In this document: positions 13,113-24,190 of the stretch, piece after piece
Layout of the letters: each line of letters opens with the position of its first letter
Numbering within the stretch: position 1 is the stretch's first letter
Assembly: GCF_018139145.2 (NCBI RefSeq)
Contig: NC_059481.1
Span: 6,002,368-6,066,367 of the forward strand
Direction of reading: 5' to 3'
Length of the DNA: 64,000 nucleotides
Source: Gymnogyps californianus
Lineage: Eukaryota; Chordata; Aves; Accipitriformes; Cathartidae
The notes under the pieces: generated by a model
Told to the model about the DNA's origin: nothing
The model's database searches: none
What the model saw: only the letters and a program-made list of their open reading frames with translations
Translations under genes and position numbers: made by a program

Positions 13113-13128
13113 AAAAAAAAAAAAAAAA
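13113..13128 (+). repeat. Poly(A) run, 16 bases
   Basis: An uninterrupted A16 lies after TTTGATTT. It is either a simple repeat or the tail of an unrecognisable retroposed copy. Confidence 0.85.
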
Positions 13129-13922
13129 GGTAATCTGAAAGCTCTGTTTTAGCTATAGCTATTAACAGACCGTGAGTTGTAGCTTCTTGGGATGCTAAGT
13201 GGTACATAGGAGAAAATAGTAAGTATGCAGTGGAACAAAATCTGCCATCATCTAGCTGTATCTGTTGTTAATTAAACCTTGTAATCTTTTTTTTTGCTTT
13301 TGTCCTTGATTGCGAAAATGTAAAGGTTGGGTAGGTAAAAGCACTCCTGTCATCCTTTTGATAGTATTACAGAACTGAGCATTCTCAGTTCTCTCACTGA
13401 AATCTTCTTAGAGGTTTGGACTTGCAGGAAAGCATGATAGCTCTGAGCAAAGCCTGTAACATTGCTCTTAATGTAGCCCTTTTGTGGCTAGACACTGCAG
13501 CCCATGATATGTGCAAAAATAACTCATGGTTCAAAAAACACCTCTATCCCCCCAGAGTGTAGAAGCTTAATTGGTAGAAATCCCTGCTGGACCTATCACT
13601 CTCCTATCTGTAATCTTACTGAGCATGGTTCTCAAAGCATAGAGACAAAATGAAAAGTTGTTTAATTTCTCTTCTGTGCGTCAGAACTTCCTGAGTGCAC
13701 ATAAGACCATAAAATAAATAGTCATTCCTTTTTTAATTAGCCAGTTCCTCATTTTTGCAGCTACTTTCTTTGACAAGTGCATCGTCAGTTTCCCTTGATT
13801 TTCAAACTGAGGACAATGATACAAGGGTATCAAAGTGGGAATCTTTTGCATGCACCAAGAGGCAGCTTTCGTGTTCCTAGCGTTGTCTAGACTGTGAGTG
13901 CTGTGGTTTGTATGAGGAGTTT

Positions 13923-13994
13923 TATTAATAGCTATGTGGAATTCTCTATGTATTAGGTGTATTAATGGCTGCAGTGAGTTCTCTGTGTATTCGG
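13923..13994 (+). repeat. Degenerate tandem duplication, 37-base period
   Basis: The segments 13923-13957 and 13960-13994 align without gaps. Both begin TATTAAT, share TTCTCT and TGTATT in the same positions, and end in GG. I count 26 of 35 identical positions. The divergence suggests an old local duplication. No function is evident. Confidence 0.55.
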
Positions 13995-14460
13995 TTCATA
14001 AGGAGTTCAACGACATTAGGTCTCCATAATGAAATGAGGATGTAAAATATTCCTTTGCTTAGCAATAACATCAAACAGAAGATAGTTGAAAAATTAAAAA
14101 TATAATTGAGGCCTTTATTAAGACTGCTTCAAAACTGTGCATTCTTGAACAGCATGTGCTGTTTAGTTAGATATTTGGTTAGGTGGTGTATCTTTTGTTC
14201 AGGAGTGAAGAGAGTATCAGGAAGTAACTGTGAGGCCAGATTCAATGGTCCTTCCAGAGAAAAGCTCCCACTGACTCATGTTCAATAGAGACCACAGAAT
14301 TTGTCCGAGAAGGAGGGATTATTTTTACCTTCGTAGGCTGAAAATGTCTAATTAAGGGCCCAAGTGGGTTTTCTTTGAAGTCAGTTGGGGCTACTCATGG
14401 AGGGAGCAACTGTTCAGCATAAGTAAAGGTGTCTGGCCCAAAAAACTTTTAACAAATGTT

Positions 14461-14600
14461 GCACTGTGTTAAAATAATCTGAGAATCAAACACAGAACAA
14501 ATGTAACATTTCAGTTAATGAGTCTATTATGCCATGTTTCCCTAGGAAACTTGTAATTATAATTAATTACCTCAAATCTGCTGCTAATCCATTTGAGCTT
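14461..14600. promoter_or_regulatory. CNE-like segment with RFX X-box-like and TAATTA motifs
   Basis: This non-repetitive segment contains GTTTCCCTAGGAAAC (14536-14550), an inverted repeat of the RFX X-box type. Directly after it comes the homeodomain-type cluster GTAATTATAATTAATTAC (14553-14570). Such motif packing is typical of conserved regulatory elements, but conservation is untested. Confidence 0.3.
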
Positions 14601-17600
14601 AGAAAAGACATGAATTTTAAAAAAGTTAATTTTCTGCTGCTATGTTACTGTCTTTGAACATTTGAATATTTGAAGTAACATTACAACTGAATGATTTTAC
14701 ATATATCTTCAAATTCTCCTCAAGCTCTCCCAATTCTACATTCAGCTGCTGTTGAGTAAATGCTTGTAAAAATGTATTAGGGGATGGAAGAAATAAGGAG
14801 ACTGTGTATTTGCATTAGCTCAAAAATAATACTTTTTAATTACATTTTCAAACTATATTAAACAGTGATAAAGTTTCTGCATTTTTATATACTAAAGGGG
14901 CATATGGAAGTGAAAATGGTACCACTTCACCAATTCTTGAACAAGATATTTTTGGACTGAATTTTAGGACCTCCAGCTGTCATGTCAGTTTTCTATCCAA
15001 CTTCTTGCTTGCAGATCTAGGTGAGATAATGTTTTTAAGAGCACTTGACAAAAAAAGGAATATTATAGCAAACAAATTATTATACCAAATCCAGGATGGG
15101 TGTAAATCTGTGTGACTACAGAGCATATTGATTTACATTACCTGAAAAAATGTCCATTATGGTGTAACAGCATGACCAATTACTTGACTTGCTTTCATTG
15201 AGAAGGGTGGTATCTAGTTTAGGAACTTGTCTTTAAAAGGTATGAGAGAATTGACCAACCCTAGCAATTACAAGCTGTACAGGAAGAAATCTATTCAGTG
15301 TTGAAAACATAGGGGAAAGAACTGACTGAGATTAGCCTGAACAGAGTTATCGTAAGACCTAACCTTGTCTATTGTGTATGCTCTTTTGTAGCTAATTTAG
15401 TTAATGTAGCTTTCTAGCAACTTTTTCAAAAGGATCTTTAATGATTAAGAAGCTGTAGTTCCATTTTCATAAAGGCTCTGAAAAAAAGAAGAATTAGTGT
15501 TTCTGAAGGTATACCCTATGACATATAACTGACTGCAATGGTACTCAGCAGCCCCATTTTCAAAGAAGAGTTAAATTTTATAGTTGATTGTTTTGCATGG
15601 TTTCCTGTAGCTGCTAAACTACTGATTGCCTTAATCACTGCAGGTTGCCTCTGGCCAGGAAGGGTGAAATAATTGTTGTTCTCTTCCTTGAAGGACTGGC
15701 TGGAAAAGCCACAACCGTGACACCTGTAGCAAACCAAAGCAGGTATTGCCTATACACATTCTTTCAGGACCTACATTCTCCTGCAGCTTCTTCTCTAGCA
15801 CAGATTTCCTGGAAAGGAAGCAATCCACCGATAAAGGTCTGGGCTATAGAATCAACTGTTCTGAAAGTTAACCATAGTAAATGAAAACAAAACCAGTGAG
15901 ATCTCGTTATTACACTTCTAAACTCTGGTTTGTTTTAATTTATAGCGAGAACTGAGTTACTTGCAACTAAGCCAAATTGCCTCTGAATATTGTCTGTTTT
16001 GTGACAGTGTACTTCCAAGGATATGGCTTGTGGCACTTGTGCAATTTTACCATCTGGCACTATAATCTATTCTTTACCCTAAACGAATGCTAAGTATTTG
16101 TGGAGCAAGTGTTATATATATGTGCTCTTTGCTTATCTTTTTCCTGCAGAACAGCCTGATGTGAGACTAGAGTATTCTACTGGAAGATTCACTGCTGAAA
16201 TTTTTTTCTCTGCCATTTAAAATGAGTCTTTTAATACCTGCAAAGTCATAATACTTATGAAATGGATGGAGTCAGAATAGAGCTTAGACGTTTCCCGGAT
16301 GACCTAGAAGATACTTTGAAATAATTTCATAGGTTTAAAAAACAATTATGATAATTATATGAATTTTAGTTTTGCTGCTCTTGAATGCATTGTAGGATTG
16401 TAAAGTAGTGCTCTTGTTAGATTTTAATTTCTACCTTGCCCTCCAACTAGTTATAGGAGCTACAGGCCATGTGCTGCACTTCTAGCAACTGCTATCCTGA
16501 AGACAGGAAATAGATTAGGAGAATCCAGTCTGGGCACCTAGGGAGGAATCTCACTTCAGTCACACCAATTCTGTGGAGCTTCTAAGAGAGAACAGGTTAA
16601 TTTTAGTACTGTATTAATAGTTAATGTGCCATGTAAGAAATGCCTTTATGAGAAGAAATGTGGTGTTGTATAAACAGGTGAGGAAAAGCTTGAGCTGGCC
16701 AAAGTTTCTATGCTGTTCTGCTGCGGTTTCTCATCCTCTTGCACACGTGCATCTGTCAGCCTTTAACTCTTTGTGGCAACAGGCAATGTAAAGGTTAGAG
16801 AAGGTAGCTCTGCTGCTTTGCTTGCTACCAGCCAATGTATCACACAGCAAAATTCTCATCTTATGTTGACATTAATATTTGTGGCAGTACTAGTATTTCT
16901 TTGCGTATAGGAAAGCATGGAAATTGTGTGCCGGGCTGTGAATACCTATGACTTCTGTTTCGATGGATCTCTGAGTATTTGGTGGTGGTTTACTTGTTTT
17001 TCTTCAACTTCTGTCCCATGTGGATCAGTGATTTTGAGAGACTCTTAGGGGTTTTGTTTGGTTTTGTATGGGGGTTATTTTTAATACACTCCTTCAGAGC
17101 TCCTGTTGTAGAGAAATACTTGAAAAAAATGTGGCCTAATACTCTATTAAACCCCAAAATCCAAAATGCAAATAAAAAGAAACAAAGATATTTGTTTTTT
17201 TAAAAAAAAAAAGTCAAACTGATTTGAGGATTGGCTCACATAACTCTACTGCTCTAGCTTTTGAATTGTAGTGCATGCCTTGTTCTTCAACAGATCCTAT
17301 GTTTCACCACGGCAACCTCTGTTTTCATATTTGATAATTTAATCCAAGTTTGCTGCAGTTATACTGTGGCCTTTAAGCTGTTTATTTTGTTATTGTTAAG
17401 GGTAAAATCTAGCTCTGAAAATTTGGGATCACCACCTATGTGCAAAGTTTATATATTAAAATAAAGCTCATATTCTGTTAGTATGTTGCAGAGAGATAGC
17501 AATGTATGGTAAGTGACATACTAAAGTAAAATCTAGCGTATCAAATGCAGAGACTGTTTAGTGTGATACTTTTAATTTGGGGTAGTTCCTGAAGGGGCAG

Positions 17601-20269
17601 AGAGCTGGGCATAATTGCTTCAGATTCTCTGTGTGCATTATTTATGTCTATTTCTGTCTGAAAAATAATTGTGTACAGAGAAAGCACAAGGAAAATGGCT
17701 TGCATGCCCTCTAGAACTGAAAAAATCAGGGCACACTGGCTTATTGGGTTGAATCAAAAGTCTAGAACTAAAACCATAACTGTTCTTGTTGTCTAGATGT
17801 TAGCACACTCTTTATACTTAAAGGCCTTGTATATATTAGGAAACAAAGTGTATTTGGTCTCTAGAAGCTGATTTTTTCAACTTACTCTAAGTATTTTGAA
17901 AGTGCAATATTTTCCTTCAGATGTAGCAACAGGTGTTAACAACTCACTTGAAAAAGTTTTTTGAAATGGATTTTGTACCTATCTAGTACCATTTAACTCA
18001 AACGTGGAAGCCTTTACCAGTGTGACTAGTGCTGTGATTTCATTATGCATGCAGTGTTTGCAGCTGAGCACACCAATACGATGCAAGTGGAGACGTGTTC
18101 TAGATGTCAGGAAGTGGTCAACACTCATGAAACCTGCACTTGAACTGCCGGATTTCTAAATCCATGAGAAATATTGACAGCATGGGTAAAGATATTAAAT
18201 TGAGATTCCACTTTAGCAAATTTAAATTCCTCACTTTCTTTGGAAAATATGTATAAATAAATTAGTAAATATATTAATGGAATATTAATTCTCTAATGTA
18301 CCAAATGGATATGACTAGGTCTAATGGTTTCTATGAAGTGTTTAATTTCTGATGCTACTGATAAATGTTCAGGAAAATTGGTTACATCCACAACCATTCT
18401 TTTTAAACCAAGCAAATCACAGGTTAAAAGCTTTAGGCTCAGGACTTTGATTTTTAATTGCTGAAACAAATTTTGGCTTTGTATATTACTTTTTGCTAAG
18501 CACTGTTCTGTAGCATGCTGTCTCATGGTATGTTATGAGAGATTTTTTGTTTGTCTTTGGGCAGTTGAGTAGCGTTTCAGGTCTAAGATAGTTGTTGATA
18601 ATATTCATTAGATCAAGAACCAATTACGGTACACGTTATCTTCTGTTGAAGTCAAGAAGATTTTTTTAAGAGCTATTCAGTATGGGTAATGGATGAGAAT
18701 CAGGACCTTAGGGTCTTTGGGCTGTGTATTGTGGAATGAAATTCTGCTGTCTTTATTCAGGTTTAATAGCACCGTGATTTGCCAGAGTACTCTTATGCCA
18801 TTATAGGTGACAGCTTTTTGCATTAAAAATTGCTTTTGTGAGGAAGTATGGCAAAATCAAGTCCAAAAGTAGCTCTGTATTAGATTAAAGCAAGTGTGTG
18901 TCTGAAAATGGGTTATATGGCAGGAGAAAAGATTAGCAGCTGATTAGCTGGTAATTCTTGTTAGTCAAAAAAAGTACGGAATGTATACACTGTCTCCATA
19001 GCATCATGTATGTCACATACATATTCTCAATAAAAGGTTAACTTTAACTTAAACATATTTGTATTAGTTGTGATTTTCCTGAGAGCATTTCTAAAAGTAA
19101 TTGCTGTCACTATGTCGACATTGTGATCCATTAATTCCAGTATTATAGCTGTAGGAAGATGGGCATTGTGATTAGGGATTGACTGTATTGGAATCTTACC
19201 CCCTACCAGTGGCATTTCTCCAGTATTTCTAAACAGTAGGTGTTAATGGCAGAGTTGATGCATAATGTACCCACCATAGTGGCTTTATATCTGTGTCTTT
19301 GGATTTTTTTTTTTTTCTATCACCAAACTGTAGTTAAGGTACAAGGCTGCTGGGAAAGTAACCCACCCTGTTTTGCAGGCTGGCTACTCCATCGTTATTG
19401 ATTCCTGTGTGCAGAGACGTAGTGTTGTATTAAGATATAGACAGAAACAGCATGGATGCCAATCTGAAGTTCTTGTGCCAAGTTGCTGTCCGTGAAGTTT
19501 CTTTAATAAGGATATTTGGAAATTCCATTATGTATAAAATGTCTTTTTTTCAAGAAAGAAATTCTTGAATGGGAGTGTTTTCCCCTCCACAAAGTTTTGT
19601 GATTTCGTTTTGGTTTGGTTTGGTTTTTTTGAGGAGTTACTTGGATCTTTTTTGGAGTTTCCTTATTTTGCTTCGCTCCCTGATGTGTTCTTGTGGAAAA
19701 AAAATCAGACTCCAAATGCCTTCTCTGCCTCGGGTGGCCTTGGATATGCAAATCTGTCTTGAATAGCAAAGGAGTTGATAACTCTGGCCTACAGCTCTCA
19801 CACAAAGGAGACAGATTTGTCTTCTTTACCCCCTGTTTGTCTCCTCAGGAACTCTGTTCTTGGTTGACAATATAAAGCAAAATGAAATAAAAAAAATGAA
19901 AAGCCTGCTCTAAGCAAAGTAAGAGAAAGGGGAACAGGGAAAGAAAAAGCACTGCTTGTGTTTCAACCAAATAAATTGCTTACTACTATTTTTTGATAGG
20001 TGTCTCTCTTACTGTTTTATTCTCATTAGTGGCAACGAGGAGTAAAGTATTTCTGTCAGATTTCCCACATTTCCCATTATCATTGGATTTGTCACAATAT
20101 GTCACTTTGCAGAACAAATGCTTCAGAGGGGCCCTGGACCACTGTTACTGGAAAAAGGGATGAATTGTGTTGTCTACAATAAACTTGATATGTTAAAGAA
20201 AAGGGAAACGCTTCTGTGGATGTCGTTGGAAGGAAAGGTGGCTATTGTAAACATATAAGAAGAAAACAA
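14601..20269. other. AT-rich presumed intron, no gene recognised
   Basis: I see no gene or mobile element. A block at 17990-18140 has a somewhat CNE-like texture, with an ATGCATGCAG core. Near 19605-19630 a GGTTTGGTTTGGTTTTTTT-type tract occurs. Open frames of up to 100 codons (19503-19805, minus) are Lys/Gln/Thr-rich products of T- and G-rich DNA and not convincing genes. Confidence 0.5.
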
Positions 20270-20500
20270 ATCTATCATCTTGTTTATCCGAGATGTTCTA
20301 TCAATGGCAGCCTTTTATTAGTCATTTAGAGTTAGTTTGCTATTTAAAGCCTTAAATGTTCAATTAGTGGGTTACTCCTTCTTGTAGGTTTTTACCCCTT
20401 CATTTGTTGGTAATTGAGGTATTTGTTTATCTTAATTTTCTTAAAGTATGTGGTTAAAATAAATGAGTATTAATGCTTTGAATAGCAATTGAATATCAAA
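20270..20500. promoter_or_regulatory. AT-rich CNE-like segment
   Basis: This is a low-GC but non-repetitive block with several ATTA/TAAT cores (TTATTAGTC, CAATTAGTG, GGTAATTGAGG). I infer a possible enhancer-like element from its texture alone. Confidence 0.2.
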
Positions 20501-20668
20501 GCTTTTACGGTGCTTTGTCATAGAAGGTGCTGTAATACACATTTCACAGCAATATACCTAGAAACAATTTGCTAAGCTGGTTACTGACCAGCTGTTGCAC
20601 ACCTTTTATGTATCACAGGGTAAATGCAGTAGCTAGTAAAAACAGTACTAGCAACAGTTGTAAATTAC

Positions 20669-20688
20669 TTTTTTTTTTTTTTTTTTTT
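20669..20688 (+). repeat. Poly(T) run, 20 bases
   Basis: An uninterrupted T20 is followed by AAATCTGATCAG. It could be the complement of a minus-strand retroposon tail. No body is recognisable to its right. Confidence 0.85.
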
Positions 20689-22129
20689 AAATCTGATCAG
20701 GTTTACAGTACAAATGAGAACTGCAATACCATAATTAGGAAACTGTGAAATTGGAAAGGACTGGTGCTTGTCTAACACAAAAACGTCTACAAAAGTTCAG
20801 CAGAGGGAATTTTTGATGTAGCAGGAGTGTTAACAGCTGCACTAAATTAGAAGCTGCCTATGGAATCCATAATAAAACAGACAGTGAAGCTTCAAACAGA
20901 ATTTCCATGACTGAGTATGCCTATGTTCCAGACCATCTCTGTTTTTTTGCTTTATAACCTTCACTCTTTCCAATTTCCTTTTTCTGAGTTTGTGTTTTAA
21001 TAAACAATAATGCAATAAAAGAGTTCTCTGATGTTAATGAGGTATATGCATTGCTCAACAACAAGGGCTTTTTAAAACTAATTAATAGCTTAGTAGGAAA
21101 AGTGAATTAATTGCTGCAGCAGGAGGCCAGTGAGTCTGTAGGAGTTTTGGACTTACCCAGAAAATTGATGAATTGTGAGCAGCAGAAATAAAGTTTCATT
21201 ATGTTGCCCTACATAGGTGCTTCAGATGTGATTCCAGGGAGTGCCCACTGGACAGAATGTACCTCATTTCATTCCAGTAGCTCTTTTGTATCTAAAAAGC
21301 AAATCTCTGAGCTTAAAGAAAATGTTCAGAGTGAAGTTTCCATTTTGTATGTGTGTTAGTTCAGTATTTCCTATTCATGTAGAGACCTTGTCACCAGGGT
21401 CCATACACTTCATTTTCAGTCTCTTCCTTTTGGCGCTTGTTTTGGTGTCTTTCGCCAGACTCCTGCCAACTCTTTGTCAGAAGTCTATTGTCTTTGATCC
21501 AGGCCAGATGTGGCTGGAATGTTTTTCTTATTTCTGTAAAATTTATCCCTAGTGACTGCCATTTTCTTTACTTCATTGAATGTCACCTCCCTTTCTGCTT
21601 ATCTCATTGGTGTGTACCTGTTCAGCAGAGGCATATACATTCCTTATTGATGCATAAGTAAGGATGTAATACACAAATTCCTTTTCCATCCAAAGTTACT
21701 GTTCTGGGAGCCTCAATTCAGCTGCTATCAACTCCACAGCCACTTTTCCACTTGCTGTCTCCTTCTTAGAGTTTCAGAGTATCCTTACCTTAAATAATGA
21801 AATCAAGCAATCCCAAGAACAGGAACAGAACAGCCCTGCTGCCTATGGAAACCAGTTGCCTGGGAGCCTGTCTGCACTGAAGGGTGGAGTATGGTAGAAA
21901 GAGCCCTCCTCTGTGCCCGAGTCAGGAGCAGCAGACCTGTGAAAGGTGATGTGCTGTCACCAAGCAAATGAGGCTCTAAGAAGGATTTCTTGAAAATTTC
22001 TTGAATCTTTTCAAGAAAAAGATTGCTATTCAAAGGTTTGGTGCTGTGACTTCAGACATAGGGAGAACAGCATTGCTCAGAAAAATTGAGGCAAGCAGAC
22101 AGGAGTTTTAATTGTCTTCAACGTGTATT

Positions 22130-22335
22130 TCACTTGGATTTAATAGGAAGTGTATTTTATGTTAGCTGAATGCTAGTTTTTTAGATAAACATTTATTGCT
22201 GTTTAACAGCTTTGTAATAGATATGTGAGTATCTAACAGAGATGTGTTACGTAGCTGTTATTTCTTAATAACTATATTTTAGGTAATCAATGAGTACTTA
22301 ATGTGCAATTACTGTCTTATTAAATCTAAATTGAA
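22130..22335. promoter_or_regulatory. AT-rich CNE-like segment
   Basis: This is non-repetitive AT-rich sequence with repeated AGCTGTTA/TAACAGC-like inverted elements (TTTAACAGCTTTG and GTAGCTGTTATTTC) and a GCAATTACTG homeodomain-type core. It resembles a conserved non-coding element, but no comparison is available. Confidence 0.2.
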
Positions 22336-23984
22336 TGTGTGGTTTAGGAAATGGAGAGCTGGCTCCTCCAGTCACGTATGTCTGCATGTTTTGCTGCAGA
22401 TGCTATAAAGCTAAGTTTACCAACAGCGACTTGCCAGGAAATTCATTATTTTAAAAAAGCTACTTCGTTTCCCCACTGAAGCTTGCCATGAGTTTCTTGC
22501 TCTGTCCTTAGCTACTAGTGAGAGTTTGATTAAATGTTCTAGGTAGTCAGATGCAAAGTACTACTACTTTCTTGGTAGAATGGGGAATTCCAATGTGATG
22601 ATTAACGGTTACTCTTGCAAAAATGTCACTGCTTTGCTGGAATGTTGAAGGCAGGTAATAATTCCTGACAGCTGGGACAAAGAGCTCATGAGCAGAAAAG
22701 TTCAATGTTTTTTATGGTGGTGGTGTGGGGGAGTTTACTTACATGATTCTTCCTTCCCTCCCCACCCCCATTTGTTTAAGGCATAGTATTTTTACAGGGA
22801 AGGCTATGTACCAAGGAGAGAGATTGAGCAAGATTTGTTTATGGAAATATTTCAGCAGGTCATTGTGATAGTGTTACTTTAAATTTGTTGTCCTACTAGA
22901 TGTGTTGTCGAACATAGTGAATAAAGCCTTAAGTTGAAGATGAGTTTGGTTCACAAACTCTAGAACTTCCCTGAAAAGACAGACTGAAGGTCCCATAAAG
23001 ACTTCCTAGGGTGTGTGAACTTCCCGTGTGTGCCTTTAGTGAGCTGCAAACTCTTTTTGAGCCTACAGACATTATCCTTTCTGTCTTCAAGCTTTAGATA
23101 GAGTAGAGACCAAGCAGCCAGGATGGGTGTGAATCTAACACCAAAAACCTGTTAAATAGGAATGGCTATCTATTCAAATACAAACCACCTGGAAAAGCAG
23201 CTGACCCCTGTTCAACAAAGGCAGTTCCTGCTTTCACTGGATAGTGCCTTATTAAGGACTCTCCTGGTAAAAGCAGTGGAAAGTTGTAAAAGGGCATTTC
23301 ACAAATGGAAGTTGGGCTTGTGGATCTTTCTAGCTAAAAGCAACCTAGGGTAAAGGGTCACTTTCAGGTAATTATTTTTTCTAAATATTTATTATTTCTT
23401 TTGTTTAAAAACTTGGGTAAGGATGAGGTGCTTACATCTACCATGAGTCTCCTAAAAAGCTCATTTGTAAACCAAAAGCTCATGACTGAGATTTTGTGAA
23501 GGGCTGTTGTGAGCTACGGAGGGAGCCTAAAGACTCAAGTCAGGAGAGCTGGGCTGCAAGTTCATACTGTGCTACAGTAGGGTGCCTCAGAAAGCGAAAA
23601 GAAGGTTTTTTAGTGCTCTTACTCGATCAGATCGATTCAGAGACTTAAAATAGTGAATAAATTCAGGTAGCAGTGTGGTGAGTGGCTAGTGGACTAGTGA
23701 GGTACACTATAAAATTGATGTGCAGTATGCTACAATGGCTAGAAAGGTAAGGCTGACTTGTTCCAAGATATATGACTATTTTGGTTAATTACTCCTCTCT
23801 GACTGTATTGTGCTTATCTTCTTGTTCTGTACCATCTCCCTATTAATTCTGGTTTCATAATTAGGTTGCTGCCTGTTCTTATATGTTCAGATTAAAGCTC
23901 TCATGTAGGGTAGTATCATTCTTGACCTTTTAAATGACCTCTTTTAACAATTTGGCAGTGAATTGAGTAAACAGTAATGAGTTT

Positions 23985-24190
23985 ACTGTGCTTCTTCCCT
24001 CGCGCTCAACTTCATCTGACGCGCTGTGGCATAGTCAAGAAGGCCAATTATTTTTGAAATCATGCTAATTACTAAAAAGGCCATGCCCTCATGGCTAGTG
24101 GGCTTAGTCAGGTATTGTTCCTCATGTCCCTCATCACTCCATGCGCTGCCCTCTTGCTAGAGATGTGAGATATGTGTCATGAATACTGGG
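23985..24190. promoter_or_regulatory. CNE-like segment with a local CpG cluster
   Basis: CGCGCT occurs twice about 20 bases apart (near 24001 and 24021) in otherwise CpG-poor DNA. It is followed by a non-repetitive block with AATCATGCTAATTACTAAA and paired GGCCA elements. CpG retention away from a CpG island can reflect constraint or local hypomethylation at a regulatory element. Confidence 0.3.

Larger units (their letters stand above)
3941..14460. other. AT-rich presumed intron, no gene recognised
   Basis: Single-copy AT-rich DNA. It has T runs at 5478-5491, 8506-8518 and 9182-9195, a C10 run at 7899-7908, an A16 run at 13113-13128 and a degenerate 37-base tandem duplication at 13923-13994. 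Open frames reach about 103 codons (10988-11299), but that one starts at TTG and resembles nothing known. A good minus-strand donor (TGCAG/GTAAGC) occurs at 9804/9803, with only weak acceptors upstream of it. Confidence 0.5.

Noticed and set aside
21789..21842. Minus-strand 54-base interval with TTTCCATAG acceptor and AAG/GTAAGG donor
   Set aside because: Open in one frame, but 18 codons is too short to be informative. It illustrates how often such pairs occur by chance here.
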